Part shown: piece by piece, positions 19,302-31,098 of the stretch
Numbering within the stretch: the stretch's first letter is position 1
Layout: each line of letters opens with the position of its first letter
Origin: Defluviitalea saccharophila
GTDB taxonomy: Bacteria; Bacillota; Clostridia; Lachnospirales; Defluviitaleaceae
Length of the DNA stretch: 64,000 nt
Direction of reading: 5' to 3'
Assembly: GCF_038396635.1 (NCBI RefSeq)
Contig: NZ_CP121687.1
Location: 1,550,001 to 1,614,000, forward strand
Position numbers and translations under genes: made by a program
The notes under the pieces: model-generated
What the model saw: only the letters and a program-made list of their open reading frames with translations
Told to the model about the DNA's origin: nothing
Databases searched by the model: none

Positions 19302-20135
19302 TTACTTTTGACCTCTTCTACGAACGATTAATTTATTTGAAGCTTTATTTTTCTTTCTTGTCTTAAGTCCAAGAGCTGGTTTACCCCATGGTGTAGATGG
19401 TCCTGGACGTCCGATAGGTGATCTACCTTCTCCACCACCGTGTGGATGGTCGTTAGGGTTCATTACAGATCCACGAACTGTAGGACGGATTCCCATATGA
19501 CGTTTTCTTCCTGCTTTACCAACATTGATAAGTTCGTGATCAAGATTTCCTACTTGTCCTATGGTAGCTCTACAGCCGATTGGAATCATTCTTGTTTCGC
19601 CAGAAGGTAATTTAATAGTTGCATACTTTCCTTCTTTAGCCATTAATTGAGCAGAAGCTCCTGCAGAACGAACAAGCTGTCCGCCTTTTCCTGGCTTCAT
19701 TTCAATGTTATGAATGGTTGTACCTACAGGGATAAATTGCAGAGGAAGCGCATTACCTACACGGATTTCTGCATTTTCTCCATTCATAATTTTATCTCCT
19801 ACTTTTAAACCGTTAGGAGCTAAAATATATGCCTTTTCACCATCAACATAGTGCAATAAAGCAATATTTGCTGTTCTGTTTGGATCGTATTCGATGGATG
19901 CAACTCTTGCAGGCACCCCGTCTTTATTTCTCTTGAAATCGATGATTCTATATTTTGTTCTAACTCCGCCTCCACGATGGCGAACTGTTATTTTCCCTTG
20001 GTTATTTCTACCTGAATGTTTTTTCAAAGATACCACTAATGATTTTTCTGGAGTGGTCTTTGTAATTTCTTCAAAGGTAGACGAAGTCATTTGTCTTCTT
20101 GAAGGGGTATATGGATTGTATTTTTTAATACCCAT
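19302..20135 (-). CDS. rplB: 50S ribosomal protein L2
   Basis: 277 residues with [18 protein letters not shown], the segment near the peptidyl transferase centre. Start at 20135 ([14 protein letters not shown]) because AAAGGAG stands 8 nt upstream; an ATG six codons earlier has no site. Confidence 0.98.
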   Translation of the reverse strand: MGIKKYNPYTPSRRQMTSSTFEEITKTTPEKSLVVSLKKHSGRNNQGKITVRHRGGGVRTKYRIIDFKRNKDGVPARVASIEYDPNRTANIALLHYVDGEKAYILAPNGLKVGDKIMNGENAEIRVGNALPLQFIPVGTTIHNIEMKPGKGGQLVRSAGASAQLMAKEGKYATIKLPSGETRMIPIGCRATIGQVGNLDHELINVGKAGRKRHMGIRPTVRGSVMNPNDHPHGGGEGRSPIGRPGPSTPWGKPALGLKTRKKNKASNKLIVRRRGQK

Positions 20136-20192
20136 CGTATTCACTCCTTTCAACTTCTTTACACGTTCCCTGGTGTTTCTTCACTTATTTAA

Positions 20193-20492
20193 CTACATTC
20201 CTTCAAAAAAGTCAATGTCTTTGCTTTCTGCAGTTAATTTAACAATTGCTTTTTTGGTTTTTGCAGTTTTTCCGAAGGTCATTCCTCTTCTTCTTGTTTT
20301 TCCGTCTTGATTAATGGTGTTTACTTTTTCTACTTTTACACCTTCAAACATTTTCTCTACAGCATCTTTAACCTGAGTTCTTGTTGCTGATGGATGCACA
20401 AGGAAGGTGTATTTTTTGTCTGCCATTTGGTTCATACTTTTTTCAGTGATAACTGGTTTTAAGATGACATCATAGTATTTCAAATCTGCCAT
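20193..20492 (-). CDS. rplW: 50S ribosomal protein L23
   Basis: 99 residues with [16 protein letters not shown] and [16 protein letters not shown]. Docking site for trigger factor and signal recognition particle. Overlaps the rplD stop (TAATG). Confidence 0.98.
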   Translation of the reverse strand: MADLKYYDVILKPVITEKSMNQMADKKYTFLVHPSATRTQVKDAVEKMFEGVKVEKVNTINQDGKTRRRGMTFGKTAKTKKAIVKLTAESKDIDFFEGM

Positions 20493-21106
20493 TATGCATA
20501 CACCTCCTCGATATTTTGCAATACATCTTTAGAAATAACAAATGTATCGTATTTTAAGATATCATACACATTAATGTTATTTACAGAGATTGTTTTTACA
20601 GTTGGGATATTTCTTGCGGATAACACCACATTTTTATCGTCGTTCACGATTAATGCTTTAGTTAATTTAAGGTTGTCTAAAACCTTTTTCATTTCTTTAG
20701 TTTTGATTGTATCTAATTTTAATTCGTCTAAAACGATGAATTTGTTTTCTTGTACTTTGCTTGTTAATGCAGATTTAAGAGCTAATCTTTTTACTTTCTT
20801 ATTTAATTTGAAAGAATAGTCTCTTGGCTTTGGAGCAAATACAATACCGCCACCAGTCCATTGTGGTGCACGAATAGATCCTTGTCTTGCTCTTCCTGTT
20901 CCTTTTTGTCTCCAAGGCTTTCTTCCGCCTCCACGTACTTCTGCACGAGTCTTAGCACTTTGTGTACCTTGTCTTTGGTTTGCTAAGTACTGTACTACTG
21001 CAGCATGAAGCACATGTTCGTTTACTTCTACTCCGAAAATTGCATCATTTAATTCGATTTCTCCAACTTGCTGTCCGCTCATATTATACACAGCAACTTT
21101 AGCCAT
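20492..21106 (-). CDS. rplD: 50S ribosomal protein L4
   Basis: 204 residues with the tunnel-loop region [20 protein letters not shown]4 is the known autogenous regulator of S10 operons in several bacteria, which makes the folded leader before rpsJ of interest. Start at 21106 (MAKVAVYN) with AAGGAGG 8 nt upstream. Confidence 0.98.
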   Translation of the reverse strand: MAKVAVYNMSGQQVGEIELNDAIFGVEVNEHVLHAAVVQYLANQRQGTQSAKTRAEVRGGGRKPWRQKGTGRARQGSIRAPQWTGGGIVFAPKPRDYSFKLNKKVKRLALKSALTSKVQENKFIVLDELKLDTIKTKEMKKVLDNLKLTKALIVNDDKNVVLSARNIPTVKTISVNNINVYDILKYDTFVISKDVLQNIEEVYA

Positions 21107-21135
21107 AATAGTTTCCTCCTTTCTCACAATGTCAA

Positions 21136-21768
21136 CTATGCGTTTTTAACACTGTCTTTTACTAATACAATTGACTTTTTAGGTCCGGGAATCGCACCTT
21201 TAACAAGAAGTAAGTTCTTGCCAGCGTCCACACGTACAACTTCAAGATTTTGAACTGTTACTTGTTCAGCACCCATATGTCCTGGAAGTTTCTTTCCTTT
21301 GAATACTCTTGATGGGAAAGAACTTGCTCCCATTGAACCCGCAGCTCTGTGATATTTAGAACCATGTGCCATGGGTCCTCTATGTTGACCATGTCTTTTA
21401 ATAGCACCTTGGTATCCTTTACCTTTAGAAATACCGGTTACATCAACTCTTTCGCCAGCAGCAAAGATATCTGCTTTGATTTCGCTGCCTACTTCATAGC
21501 TGCTGATGTCTTCTAAACGGAATTCTTTTAATCTTCTTTTTGGCGCCACTCCAGCTTTTTCAAAATGACCTTTCATTGGTTTATTTGTATGCTTATCTTT
21601 AGCATCAACAAATCCAACCTGGATAGCATTATATCCGTCATTTTCAACTGTTTTCTTTTGAACTACTACACAAGGTCCTGCTTCTAAAACAGTAACAGGA
21701 ATTTGTCTGCCATTTTCATCGAAAATCTGAGTCATACCAATTTTTCTTCCTAAAATAGCTTTCTTCAT
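21136..21768 (-). CDS. rplC: 50S ribosomal protein L3
   Basis: 210 residues with [16 protein letters not shown] and the [10 protein letters not shown]-like loop near the peptidyl transferase centre. Start at 21768 with AGGAGGTG upstream; an in-frame ATG 15 codons earlier lacks a site. Confidence 0.98.
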   Translation of the reverse strand: MKKAILGRKIGMTQIFDENGRQIPVTVLEAGPCVVVQKKTVENDGYNAIQVGFVDAKDKHTNKPMKGHFEKAGVAPKRRLKEFRLEDISSYEVGSEIKADIFAAGERVDVTGISKGKGYQGAIKRHGQHRGPMAHGSKYHRAAGSMGASSFPSRVFKGKKLPGHMGAEQVTVQNLEVVRVDAGKNLLLVKGAIPGPKKSIVLVKDSVKNA

Positions 21769-21876
21769 GATTACACCTCCTATTAATCTACAGCGGATTG
21801 TATCTACATACAATCATCCTAGATAGATTCATATCTTCGATCTGTATCTTTGATGCTGAATCTATTTCCAAAAACC

Positions 21877-22188
21877 TTATTTTACATCTACTTTAATGTC
21901 TACACCTGCAGGCAAGTCGAGACGCATTAGGGCATCTACAGTCTTAGGTGTTGGCACAACAATATCAATCAATCTTTTATGTGTTCTCATTTCGAACTGT
22001 TCTCTGGAATCTTTATATTTGTGAACCGCTCTTAAAATTGTAACCACTTCTTTTTTAGTTGGCAATGGAATAGGTCCACTTACTTTTGCTCCAGTCTTTT
22101 TAGCTGTGTCAATGATTTTTTCAGCTGATTGATCGATTAATTTGTGATCGTACGCCTTTAAGCTAATTCTGATTTTTTGATTTGCCAT
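21877..22188 (-). CDS. rpsJ: 30S ribosomal protein S10 (NusE)
   Basis: 103 residues with [19 protein letters not shown] and [11 protein letters not shown]. First gene of the S10 block, and a partner of NusG (encoded at 37704) in coupling transcription to translation. Its own promoter and a long structured leader precede it. Confidence 0.98.
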   Translation of the reverse strand: MANQKIRISLKAYDHKLIDQSAEKIIDTAKKTGAKVSGPIPLPTKKEVVTILRAVHKYKDSREQFEMRTHKRLIDIVVPTPKTVDALMRLDLPAGVDIKVDVK

Positions 22189-22226
22189 AAAAAAAGTCCC
22201 CTCCTTTTCGCACTTTTAGTTTAGTA

Positions 22227-22403
22227 CGACAAGTGGTGACTGCACACTCATCCGGGTGTATCTAAAAATACACAACTGCATATAAAAATGCAATTCCCTC
22301 GATATGGTACAGTGACCTTGTCGCCCCGTTTCTTGAACTGGACATTGCTCAGTGAAAATTATCCCGTGTTACGGCAACCTTTCACATCATCGCTCTCAAT
22401 GTC
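22227..22403 (-). promoter_or_regulatory. Structured leader of the S10 operon
   Basis: The roughly 220-nt transcript leader before rpsJ folds into two domains. The 5' domain has nested stems: 22397-22403 with 22341-22347 (7 bp), 22380-22385 with 22352-22357 (6 bp), and 22371-22374 with 22364-22367 (4 bp). The 3' domain is closed by 22317-22323 with 22227-22233 (7 bp) and holds small inner hairpins such as TGTAT/ATACA. By analogy with S10 operons in other bacteria it may respond to L4; that is inference. This accounts for the gene-free stretch 22189-22604 together with the promoter and the tuf terminator. Confidence 0.65.
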
Positions 22404-22415
22404 ACAACATCAATG

Positions 22416-22444
22416 AGTATACAATAAAATCTCTTGTTTTGCAA
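22416..22444 (-). promoter_or_regulatory. Sigma-A promoter of the S10 operon
   Basis: Minus strand TTGCAA, 17-nt spacer, TATACT, about 220 bp before rpsJ. Confidence 0.75.
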
Positions 22445-22554
22445 GGGTTTTTTTCATTTATTCCTCATTTTCTTGTAGAAAATTTATCCAAGCTTTCGTA
22501 GAAAAAATTTATTATTTGGCTGTTCTTGAATAAGCTTGTTTTTATTTTTCAGGA

Positions 22555-22588
22555 ATTAAAAAATCACATCCCGAATGGGATGTGATTT
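22555..22588 (-). terminator. Intrinsic terminator after tuf
   Basis: Perfect 12-bp stem AAATCACATCCC with GGGATGTGATTT, 4-nt loop, followed by T-rich sequence on the minus strand. Ends the str block before the S10 block. Confidence 0.92.
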
Positions 22589-22604
22589 AATGTTTAATTT
22601 TCTA

Positions 22605-23798
22605 TTATTCAATAATTTCTGCTACTGTACCAGCACCAACTGTTCTACCACCTTCACGGATAGCAAAACGAAGTCCTTTTTCCATAGCGATAGGTGCGAT
22701 TAATTCGATTGTCATTTCGATGTTGTCTCCAGGCATGCACATTTCTACGCCTTCTGGTAAGGAGATAACACCTGTTACGTCTGTTGTTCTGAAATAGAAC
22801 TGTGGTCTGTAGTTTGCGAAGAATGGAGTATGACGTCCACCTTCTTCTTTCTTAAGAACGTAAACTTGAGCTTTGAATTTTGTATGAGGAGTAATGCTTC
22901 CTGGTTTAGCTAATACTTGTCCTCTTTCGATTTCTGTTCTTTGAACACCACGAAGAAGTGCTCCAATGTTGTCCCCAGCTTGTGCTTGGTCTAATAATTT
23001 ACGGAACATTTCTACTCCAGTTACAACTACTTTTCTGGATTCTTCAGAAAGACCTACGATTTCAACTTCGTCTTGTACTTTAAGTATTCCACGTTCTACT
23101 CTACCAGTAGCAACTGTTCCACGTCCTGTAATGGAGAATACGTCTTCTACAGGCATAAGGAATGGTTTGTCAACGTCTCTTTCTGGAGCTGGGATGTAAG
23201 AGTCAACAGCTTCGAATAATTCAAGGATTTTGTCTCCCCATTCGCTGCTTGGATCTTCTAATGCTTTAAGAGCAGATCCTCTGATTACTGGAATGTCATC
23301 TCCTGGGAATTCATATTCATTTAATAATTCACGAATTTCCATTTCAACTAAGTCAAGTAATTCTTCATCGTCTACCATGTCACATTTGTTCATGAATACT
23401 ACGATGTAAGGAACACCTACCTGACGGGAAAGAAGAATATGTTCTCTTGTTTGAGCCATAGGACCATCAGTTGCAGCAACAACGATGATAGCACCGTCCA
23501 TTTGAGCTGCTCCTGTGATCATGTTTTTAACGTAGTCAGCGTGCCCTGGGCAGTCAACGTGTGCATAGTGACGGTTTGGAGTTTCGTATTCTACGTGAGA
23601 TGTAGAAATTGTGATTCCACGTTCTCTTTCTTCTGGAGCTTTGTCAATATTATCGAAAGCTACCGCTTCACCTAATCCATATCTAGTATGAAGAGTTTTT
23701 GTAATTGCTGCTGTTAATGTTGTTTTACCATGGTCAACGTGTCCGATTGTACCAATGTTAACATGGGGCTTTGTTCTTTCAAATTTAGCTTTTGCCAT
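22605..23798 (-). CDS. tuf: Elongation factor Tu
   Basis: 397 residues. GTPase motifs [16 protein letters not shown] and NKCD are intact. Delivers aminoacyl-tRNA to the ribosome. It lies 78 nt after fusA with its own promoter in the gap, which would allow extra expression. Confidence 0.99.
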   Translation of the reverse strand: MAKAKFERTKPHVNIGTIGHVDHGKTTLTAAITKTLHTRYGLGEAVAFDNIDKAPEERERGITISTSHVEYETPNRHYAHVDCPGHADYVKNMITGAAQMDGAIIVVAATDGPMAQTREHILLSRQVGVPYIVVFMNKCDMVDDEELLDLVEMEIRELLNEYEFPGDDIPVIRGSALKALEDPSSEWGDKILELFEAVDSYIPAPERDVDKPFLMPVEDVFSITGRGTVATGRVERGILKVQDEVEIVGLSEESRKVVVTGVEMFRKLLDQAQAGDNIGALLRGVQRTEIERGQVLAKPGSITPHTKFKAQVYVLKKEEGGRHTPFFANYRPQFYFRTTDVTGVISLPEGVEMCMPGDNIEMTIELIAPIAMEKGLRFAIREGGRTVGAGTVAEIIE

Positions 23799-23837
23799 TT
23801 TAAATTATCCTCCTTTTATTTGCTTACATCAATATTT

Positions 23838-23866
23838 ATTATATTTGAAGTCTTCCTATATTTCAA
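23838..23866 (-). promoter_or_regulatory. Internal promoter for tuf
   Basis: Minus strand TTGAAA, 17-nt spacer, TATAAT, in the fusA-tuf gap. Confidence 0.75.
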
Positions 23867-23876
23867 GCCTTTTATA

Positions 23877-25967
23877 CTATTCAGTCTTTGATCTGCCAGC
23901 TACTACTTTATCTTGGATACTCTTTGGTACTGGCTCATAGTGATGGAATTCCATAGAATATACGCCACGTCCTTGAGTCTTTGAACGAAGGTCAGTTGCA
24001 TATCCAAACATTTCAGCCAATGGAACAAATCCATGGATTACCTGAACGCCATTTCTTGCTTCCATTCCTTCGATTCTACCACGGCGAGAGTTAAGGTCAC
24101 CGATAACGTCTCCCATGTATTCTTCAGGAACAGTAACGTCAACTTTTTCAATTGGCTCAAGAAGTACTGGGTTACCTTTTCTCATAGCTTCTTTAAATGC
24201 CATAGAACCAGCAATCTTAAACGCCATTTCGGATGAGTCAACTTCATGGTAAGATCCATCATATAAGGTAGCCTTAATACCAAGTACTGGATATCCACCT
24301 AAGATACCACTTTGCATTGCTTCTTGAATACCATTGTCAACCGCTGGGATATATTCTTTTGGAATAGCTCCTCCAACAATCTTGTTTTCAAATTCGTAGA
24401 TTTTTTCAGCATTCGCATCCATAGGCTCGAATTTAACTTTACAATGTCCGTATTGTCCACGTCCACCAGATTGTCGAACGAATTTTCCTTCAACATCAGC
24501 TGCATTTTGAATGGTTTCTTTATAAGCAACTTGTGGTTCACCAACGTTAGCTTCTACTTTAAATTCACGAAGCAAACGGTCAACGATAATTTCAAGGTGA
24601 AGTTCTCCCATACCTGAAATAATTGTTTGTCCTGTTTCTTTATCAGTATAGGTTCTAAATGTTGGGTCTTCTTCTGCAAGTTTTGCAAGGGCAATTCCCA
24701 TCTTTTCCTGGCCTGCTTTTGTTTTTGGTTCAACCGCAACAGAGATAACAGGTTCAGGGAATACCATAGATTCTAATATAACAGGATGTTGTTCATCACA
24801 AAGTGTATCTCCTGTTGTTGTGAATTTTAATCCTACTGCTGCCGCAATGTCACCAGAGTATACTTTATCAATTTCTTCACGGTGATTTGCATGCATCTGT
24901 AAGATACGACCTATTCTTTCTTTCTTTCCTTTTGTAGAGTTAAGTACATAAGAACCGGAGTTCATTGTACCGGAATATACTCTAAAGAAAGCAAGTTTTC
25001 CAACATAAGGGTCACTCATGATCTTAAATGCTAATGCAGCAAAAGGTTCTTCGTCAGAAGAATGTCTTTCGATTTCTTCTTCTGTACCTGGAATTACCCC
25101 TTTAATAGAAGGGATATCCGTTGGTGCAGGAAGGTATTCTACTACAGCATCTAATAATCTTTGAACTCCCTTATTCTTGTATGCAGAACCGCAAAGTACA
25201 GGAATGATTTGTACATTGATAACAGCTTTTCTAAGAGCAGCTTTTAACTGTTCTTCAGTTAATTCTTCTCCTTCAAGATAAAGCATCATCAATTCTTCAT
25301 CGGTTTCAGCAATTGCTTCTACCATTGCCATTCTGTATTCTTCAGCTTGTTCTTTCATATCTTCAGGAATCTCTTCTTCTGAAATGTCTTTTCCTAAATC
25401 ATCATTATAGATGTAGGCTTTCATTTTCATTAAGTCGATGATTCCTCTAAAAGTTTCTTCTTTACCAATTGGTAATTGAATTGGCACTGCATTGGCATTC
25501 AATCTGTCCTTCATCATTTCCACTGCATTGTAAAAGTCAGCTCCCATAATATCCATCTTGTTTACGAAAGCCATACGTGGAACTTGATATTTATCAGCCT
25601 GACGCCATACAGTTTCTGATTGAGGCTCAACGCCACCTTTTGCACAGAACACACCAACAGCACTATCTAATACACGAAGAGAACGTTCAACTTCAACGGT
25701 GAAGTCAACGTGACCTGGTGTATCAATAATGTTGATACGATTGTTCTTCCATTGGCAAGTTGTTGCAGCAGAGGTGATTGTAATACCTCTTTCTTGTTCT
25801 TGTTCCATCCAGTCCATTGTTGCTGTACCTTCATGGCTTTCACCAAGTTTATGGGTACGACCGGTATAAAATAAAATACGCTCAGTTAATGTCGTTTTTC
25901 CCGCATCAATATGAGCCATAATCCCAATATTTCTGGTACGTTCAAGCGGGAACTCTCTTCCTGCCAA
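23877..25967 (-). CDS. fusA: Elongation factor G
   Basis: 696 residues. P-loop AHIDAGKT at 17-24, [12 protein letters not shown], and the C-terminal domains IV and V ([20 protein letters not shown]). Catalyses translocation. The start is TTG at 25967 with AAAGGAGGAG upstream; no ATG fits near the N-terminus [15 protein letters not shown]. Confidence 0.98.
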   Translation of the reverse strand: MAGREFPLERTRNIGIMAHIDAGKTTLTERILFYTGRTHKLGESHEGTATMDWMEQEQERGITITSAATTCQWKNNRINIIDTPGHVDFTVEVERSLRVLDSAVGVFCAKGGVEPQSETVWRQADKYQVPRMAFVNKMDIMGADFYNAVEMMKDRLNANAVPIQLPIGKEETFRGIIDLMKMKAYIYNDDLGKDISEEEIPEDMKEQAEEYRMAMVEAIAETDEELMMLYLEGEELTEEQLKAALRKAVINVQIIPVLCGSAYKNKGVQRLLDAVVEYLPAPTDIPSIKGVIPGTEEEIERHSSDEEPFAALAFKIMSDPYVGKLAFFRVYSGTMNSGSYVLNSTKGKKERIGRILQMHANHREEIDKVYSGDIAAAVGLKFTTTGDTLCDEQHPVILESMVFPEPVISVAVEPKTKAGQEKMGIALAKLAEEDPTFRTYTDKETGQTIISGMGELHLEIIVDRLLREFKVEANVGEPQVAYKETIQNAADVEGKFVRQSGGRGQYGHCKVKFEPMDANAEKIYEFENKIVGGAIPKEYIPAVDNGIQEAMQSGILGGYPVLGIKATLYDGSYHEVDSSEMAFKIAGSMAFKEAMRKGNPVLLEPIEKVDVTVPEEYMGDVIGDLNSRRGRIEGMEARNGVQVIHGFVPLAEMFGYATDLRSKTQGRGVYSMEFHHYEPVPKSIQDKVVAGRSKTE

Positions 25968-26075
25968 AGTTACTCCTCCTTTGGTAATATCTACTTATCT
26001 ATTTCTTTACTTCGGTAGTTTTTACTTTTTTTAATCTTTTATGCACATCTACATAGAATCCGGTTCGTATGTAGA

Positions 26076-26103
26076 GTAATGATATACTTTCGTATATCAT
26101 TAC
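26076..26103 (-). promoter_or_regulatory. GAAA-loop hairpin at the rpsG-fusA junction
   Basis: On the minus strand a perfect 12-bp stem (GTAATGATATAC with GTATATCATTAC) is capped by GAAA and overlaps the rpsG stop codon. A second, 7-bp hairpin (CTACATA with TATGTAG) follows. No T-run, so probably a stability or pausing element. Confidence 0.55.
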
Positions 26104-26570
26104 CATCTGTAGTGTGCAAATGCTTTGTTGGCTTCTGCCATTTTGTGTGTATCGTCTTTTTTCTTAACAGCTCCGCCTGTATTGTTAATAGCGTCCATGA
26201 TTTCTCCAGCAAGACGCTCCATCATTGTCTTCTCACCACGTTGTCTAGCATATAATACTAACCAACGAAGGCCCAATGTTTGTCTTCTGTCAGGTCTTAC
26301 TTCCATAGGTACTTGGTATGTTGCTCCCCCTACACGACGAGCTTTTACTTCTAAAACAGGCATAATGTTGTTAAGTGCTTCTTCGAATGCTTCTAAAGCA
26401 TCTTTACCTGTTTTTTCAGCGATTCTTTCGAATGCATCGTATACGATTTTTTGAGCAACTCCCTTTTTCCCGTCAAGCATTACATTGTTGATTAACTTTG
26501 TAACAATCTTGCTATTGTACAAAGGATCAGGCAGTACTTCTCTTTTTGAAACATGTCCTTTACGTGGCAC
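26100..26570 (-). CDS. rpsG: 30S ribosomal protein S7
   Basis: 156 residues with [20 protein letters not shown] and [18 protein letters not shown]. Head assembly initiator and known translational repressor in str operons. The start is GTG at 26570 with GGAGGG upstream. Confidence 0.98.
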   Translation of the reverse strand: MPRKGHVSKREVLPDPLYNSKIVTKLINNVMLDGKKGVAQKIVYDAFERIAEKTGKDALEAFEEALNNIMPVLEVKARRVGGATYQVPMEVRPDRRQTLGLRWLVLYARQRGEKTMMERLAGEIMDAINNTGGAVKKKDDTHKMAEANKAFAHYRW

Positions 26571-26632
26571 GATTCTTCCCTCCTTAATAATGAATTAATT
26601 ATCTCATCGGTACTCGTACAAAAGTACGTCAC

Positions 26633-26702
26633 GTGCTCCAGGTCCGCTACATCTATATTATAACCGCTTCACGCAGAGTTATATCTGTATCCGTCTGGGC
26701 AC
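26633..26702 (-). promoter_or_regulatory. Folded RNA in the rpsL-rpsG gap, candidate S7 site
   Basis: GTGCCCAG and CTGGAGCAC on the minus strand pair over 8 bp with one bulged base and close a 70-nt domain. A CGTAC-TTTT-GTACG hairpin follows before the rpsG ribosome site. S7 binds its mRNA in this gap in E. coli; the fold here is only an analogue by position. Confidence 0.5.
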
Positions 26703-26717
26703 TCAATGTCTTAATGG

Positions 26718-27131
26718 CTATTTTTTTGGTCTCTTTGCTCCGTATTTGGAACGAGCTTGTTTTCTGTTTGCTACTCCAGCTGTGTCTAAAGTACCACGAA
26801 TAATGTGATATCTTGTACCAGGAAGGTCTTTTACTCTTCCGCCTCTGATAAGAACAACGCTATGCTCTTGAAGGTTGTGTCCTTCTCCAGGGATATACGC
26901 AGTTACTTCGATTTGGTTAGTAAGACGCACCCTTGCAATTTTACGAAGCGCTGAGTTAGGCTTCTTTGGTGTAGCTGTTTTAACAGCTGTACAAACTCCT
27001 CTCTTTTGTGGAGCAGAAAGATCAGTTGCTTTCTTTCTTAAGGAGTTGAATCCTTTTTGAAGAGCAGGTGCAGTTGATTTTTTCTCAACAGTCTTTCTTC
27101 CTTTACGTACTAACTGATTAAATGTGGGCAT
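26718..27131 (-). CDS. rpsL: 30S ribosomal protein S12
   Basis: 137 residues with the decoding-centre segment [19 protein letters not shown] and [13 protein letters not shown]. The Lys residues associated with streptomycin resistance when mutated have the wild-type context ([14 protein letters not shown]). Confidence 0.98.
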   Translation of the reverse strand: MPTFNQLVRKGRKTVEKKSTAPALQKGFNSLRKKATDLSAPQKRGVCTAVKTATPKKPNSALRKIARVRLTNQIEVTAYIPGEGHNLQEHSVVLIRGGRVKDLPGTRYHIIRGTLDTAGVANRKQARSKYGAKRPKK

Positions 27132-27144
27132 GCTTTACACCTCC

Positions 27145-27384
27145 TTACTTAATAAGTACTGCAGTTGCAGTTTTGACTTCTACATTGCATGCTTTACCCA
27201 GTTCTGCCATGGTTTCCACCATGACAATCGGTACATTGCGCTCTTTTGCGAGCTCCAGAACTCTGCGCACTACGCGCTCGTCTGCATCTTTAGCAACATA
27301 AACAACCTCCGCTTGATCATTCATCAATACTTTAGCTGTTTGTTTTGCTCCTACTACTTTTGGATGTGTTTTTAGTCTATTCAC
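27145..27384 (-). CDS. L7Ae-family K-turn RNA-binding protein
   Basis: 79 residues of the L7Ae/L30e fold, similar to YbxF, which lies at the same place (rpoC to rpsL) in Bacillus. The RNA-contact region is seen as VVGAKQTAKVLMNDQAEVVY. Binds kink-turn RNAs in relatives. The start is GTG at 27384 with AAGGGGG upstream. It heads the rpsL-rpsG-fusA-tuf block behind a good promoter. Confidence 0.9.
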   Translation of the reverse strand: MNRLKTHPKVVGAKQTAKVLMNDQAEVVYVAKDADERVVRRVLELAKERNVPIVMVETMAELGKACNVEVKTATAVLIK

Positions 27385-27457
27385 ATAAATCCCCCTTCCA
27401 GGTTCATTTTTATGTGGAAAACCATATTATATATGATTTTTAAACACACACTGATGA

Positions 27458-27486
27458 ATTTTAACACTTACCAAGAAAAATGTCAA
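27458..27486 (-). promoter_or_regulatory. Sigma-A promoter for the L7Ae-like/str block
   Basis: Minus strand TTGACA, 17-nt spacer, TAAAAT, about 75 bp before the GTG start. Confidence 0.75.
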
Positions 27487-27522
27487 GGCAATAATGAATT
27501 TTCCAGTTATGTCAAATAAGAT

Positions 27523-27541
27523 GGGTACCCAGCGGGTACCC
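27523..27541 (-). terminator. Hairpin after rpoC, probable terminator
   Basis: Two GGGTACCC arms pair around a 3-nt loop, 4 nt after the rpoC stop. The tract behind it is only T-rich (ATCTTATTTG), so termination may be partial. Confidence 0.6.
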
Positions 27542-27545
27542 TATT

Positions 27546-30500
27546 TTATTCTGCTTTTTCTACTTCTATTTTACGATATCTTTGCATTCCAGTACCTGCC
27601 GGAATGAGTTTACCGATAATAACATTTTCTTTTAGACCAATTAAAGGATCTGTCTTTCCTTTAATCGCTGCTTCTGTTAATACTCTTGTGGTTTCCTGGA
27701 AGGATGCTGCGGATAAGAAGGAATCTGTTGCTAAGGAAGCTTTTGTGATACCAAGTAAAACTTGTTTTCCTTCAGCTTCTCTAAGTCCCTGTTCTCTCAT
27801 CTGCTTATTGGTTTCTTCGTATTCCAGTCTATCCACTAAGCTTCCTGGAAGTAAATCTGTATCTCCGTTTTCTTCGATTTTTACTTTCTTTAGCATTTGT
27901 CGAACAATAACTTCGATGTGCTTATCGTTGATATCAACCCCTTGAAGACGATATACTCTCTGTACTTCTTGGAGCATGTAGTCCTGAACCCCTCTTAAGC
28001 CTTTGATTTTCAGGATATCATGAGGATTCACACTACCTTCTGTTAATTCGTCCCCAGCTTCTACAACTGTTCCATCATATACTTTGATTCTGGATCCGTA
28101 AGGGATGAGATAAGCTTTAGATTCTCCTGTTTCATTGTTTGTAACCACAACTTCTCTTTTCTTCTTGGTATCATTAATTTTAACGACACCGCCAAATTCT
28201 GCAATGATGGCAAGTCCTTTTGGCTTTCTCGCTTCGAATAATTCTTCTACACGAGGAAGACCTTGTGTGATGTCGTCTCCTGCAATACCTCCGGTATGGA
28301 ATGTACGCATGGTGAGCTGTGTACCTGGCTCTCCGATGGACTGAGCAGCTATGATTCCGACGGATTCACCTACTCTTACCAAACGACCAGATGCCATGTT
28401 TGCACCATAACATTTTGAGCAAACACCAATTCTTGAGCGGCAAGTTAATACTGTTCTTATATGAACTTTAGTAATTCCTGCTGCTACAATTTCTTCAGCC
28501 TGGTCAGGTGAAATCATGGTATCTGCTTTTACGATTACCTTACCGGTTTCAGGATGAATAATATCTTCAACGGACCATCTGCCGCGAATTCTATCTTGTA
28601 AGGATTCGATGACTTCATTTCCATCTGTGAATGCCTTAACCCACATTCCTGGAACTTCTTCGCCATCTTTTACACAGTCTACTTCTCTTATGATTAAGTC
28701 CTGTGAAACGTCAACAAGACGTCTTGTTAAGTATCCTGAGTCCGCTGTACGAAGCGCAGTATCTGCAAGCCCTTTTCTCGCACCGTTAGCAGAGATAAAG
28801 TATTCCAGAACGGTTAAACCTTCACGGAAGTTCGCTTTAATAGGCAACTCAATAATTCTACCGGATGCACTTGCCATAAGTCCTCTCATACCAGCTAACT
28901 GTTTAATCTGGTTGGTTGAACCACGGGCACCGGAATGCACCATCATGTAGATGTTATTGTATTTTCCTAGATTATCAAGCAATGCCGCAGTAATCTTATC
29001 GTTTGCTTTATTCCATGCAGCAATAACTTTAAGATATCTTTCTTCATTGGTCATTAATCCTCTTCTAAAGAGCTTGGTAACATTGTCTACGGTTTGCTCT
29101 GCTTCTCTTAACAATTGTTGTTTTTGTTCCGGAATTTCCATGTCGGAAACGGAAACTGTAATCGCTCCAATAGTAGAGAATTTGAAACCTAATTCTTTGA
29201 TTTTATCTAAAACAACTGCTGTTTTGGTTGCTCCATGTTTATTGATACATCTGTTAATAATTTTTCCTAAGGATTTCTTATCCACTAAGAAGTCTATTTC
29301 GTATTTGAATTGGTTTTCTGGAATCGTTCGATCTACAAATCCGATATCTTGTGGAATTGCTTCATTAAAGATGATTCGTCCAACGGTTGTTTCGATAAGT
29401 CTGGATTCCATTTTTCCATTGATTTCTTTGACTCTTCTTACTTTAATCTTTGCATGAAGACCAATGGTTTTGTTTTCATAAGCTAATATAGCTTCTTGTT
29501 CATCTTTAAAGACCTTTCCTTCTCCCTTTTCCCCTTCTTTTTCAATGGTTAAGTAATATGTTCCTAAAACCATGTCCTGAGAAGGTACTGCCACAGGCGC
29601 ACCATCGGAAGGTTTTAACAGGTTGTTTGGAGAAAGAAGCAAGAATCTGCATTCTGCCTGTGCTTCCACTGATAATGGAACGTGAACAGCCATTTGGTCT
29701 CCGTCAAAGTCCGCATTGTACGCAGTACATACCAATGGATGAAGCTTAATTGCTCTTCCTTCAACCAATACTGGCTCGAAGGCTTGAATTCCCAAACGGT
29801 GAAGTGTGGGAGCACGGTTTAGCATAACAGGATGTTCTTTAATAACTTCTTCTAATACATCCCATACTTCTGTTTGAAGTCTTTCAACCATTCTTTTTGC
29901 AGATTTAATATTGTGAGCCAATCCGTCTTCCACAAGTTTCTTCATTACAAAAGGCTTAAATAATTCTATCGCCATTTCTTTAGGAAGTCCGCATTGGTAA
30001 ATCTTTAGATTTGGTCCTACTACGATAACGGAACGACCTGAGTAGTCAACACGTTTTCCAAGTAAGTTCTGACGGAAACGTCCTTGCTTACCTTTTAACA
30101 TGTCAGATAGAGATTTTAACGCTCTGTTGCCAGGGCCAGTTACAGGGCGGCCCCTTCTGCCGTTATCAATTAAAGCATCTACTGCTTCCTGGAGCATACG
30201 CTTTTCGTTTCGAACAATGATATTAGGAGCACCTAAATCTAATAATCTCTTTAGGCGGTTGTTTCTGTTGATTACTCTTCTGTATAAATCATTTAAGTCA
30301 GAGGTAGCAAAACGTCCTCCATCCAACTGAATCATAGGTCTAAGATCAGGAGGCAGTACCGGAATGACATCAAGAATCATCCATTCCGGTCTGTTTCCTG
30401 AAAGTCTAAAGGCTTCAATAACTTCTAATCTTTTTATAATACGAACCCTTTTTTGTCCAGTTGTTTCTTGGAGAGCCTTTTTTAATTCTTTGGATTCTTT

Positions 30501-31073
30501 TTCAAGGTCGATATTAATTAGTAATTCTTTTATGGCTTCTGCTCCCATACCTGCACGGAAGCCATTGCCATATTTATCTACTGCATCTCTATATTCTTTT
30601 TCGGTTAAAAGTTGTTTATATTGTAAACCGGTATCTCCTGCATCCAGTACAATGTAGGATGCAAAATACAACACTTTCTCCAATGCTCTTGGGGACATAT
30701 CAAGAATCAATCCCATACGGCTTGGAATACCTTTAAAATACCAAATATGAGAAACCGGTGCTGCTAATTCAATATGACCCATTCTTTCTCTGCGAACTTT
30801 AGATTTTGTTACTTCAACGCCGCAGCGGTCACATACAACGCCTTTATAACGGATACGTTTATATTTTCCACAATGACATTCCCAGTCTTTGCTGGGCCCG
30901 AAAATTCTTTCACAAAACAAACCGTCTCTTTCGGGCTTTAATGTACGATAATTGATTGTTTCAGGTTTTTTTACTTCTCCTTTGGACCATTCTCTTATCT
31001 TATCGGGAGAAGCCAGGGATATTTTCATGGCATCAAATAAAACGGATTGCTCCATATTTGTTGTTATAGGCAT
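27546..31073 (-). CDS. rpoC: RNA polymerase beta' subunit
   Basis: 1175 residues. N-terminal zinc ribbon ([20 protein letters not shown]), catalytic [14 protein letters not shown] with the three Mg-binding Asp, bridge helix and trigger loop ([16 protein letters not shown]), and the second zinc cluster ([13 protein letters not shown]). Follows rpoB by 25 nt. Confidence 0.99.
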   Translation of the reverse strand: MPITTNMEQSVLFDAMKISLASPDKIREWSKGEVKKPETINYRTLKPERDGLFCERIFGPSKDWECHCGKYKRIRYKGVVCDRCGVEVTKSKVRRERMGHIELAAPVSHIWYFKGIPSRMGLILDMSPRALEKVLYFASYIVLDAGDTGLQYKQLLTEKEYRDAVDKYGNGFRAGMGAEAIKELLINIDLEKESKELKKALQETTGQKRVRIIKRLEVIEAFRLSGNRPEWMILDVIPVLPPDLRPMIQLDGGRFATSDLNDLYRRVINRNNRLKRLLDLGAPNIIVRNEKRMLQEAVDALIDNGRRGRPVTGPGNRALKSLSDMLKGKQGRFRQNLLGKRVDYSGRSVIVVGPNLKIYQCGLPKEMAIELFKPFVMKKLVEDGLAHNIKSAKRMVERLQTEVWDVLEEVIKEHPVMLNRAPTLHRLGIQAFEPVLVEGRAIKLHPLVCTAYNADFDGDQMAVHVPLSVEAQAECRFLLLSPNNLLKPSDGAPVAVPSQDMVLGTYYLTIEKEGEKGEGKVFKDEQEAILAYENKTIGLHAKIKVRRVKEINGKMESRLIETTVGRIIFNEAIPQDIGFVDRTIPENQFKYEIDFLVDKKSLGKIINRCINKHGATKTAVVLDKIKELGFKFSTIGAITVSVSDMEIPEQKQQLLREAEQTVDNVTKLFRRGLMTNEERYLKVIAAWNKANDKITAALLDNLGKYNNIYMMVHSGARGSTNQIKQLAGMRGLMASASGRIIELPIKANFREGLTVLEYFISANGARKGLADTALRTADSGYLTRRLVDVSQDLIIREVDCVKDGEEVPGMWVKAFTDGNEVIESLQDRIRGRWSVEDIIHPETGKVIVKADTMISPDQAEEIVAAGITKVHIRTVLTCRSRIGVCSKCYGANMASGRLVRVGESVGIIAAQSIGEPGTQLTMRTFHTGGIAGDDITQGLPRVEELFEARKPKGLAIIAEFGGVVKINDTKKKREVVVTNNETGESKAYLIPYGSRIKVYDGTVVEAGDELTEGSVNPHDILKIKGLRGVQDYMLQEVQRVYRLQGVDINDKHIEVIVRQMLKKVKIEENGDTDLLPGSLVDRLEYEETNKQMREQGLREAEGKQVLLGITKASLATDSFLSAASFQETTRVLTEAAIKGKTDPLIGLKENVIIGKLIPAGTGMQRYRKIEVEKAE

Positions 31074-31098
31074 GGATTACTCTCCTTTCCTATTCCGT

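Noticed and set aside
28951-29457. Plus-strand 168-codon frame within rpoC
   Set aside because: Antisense to a highly conserved region of rpoC, so its openness follows from codon bias of the real gene.
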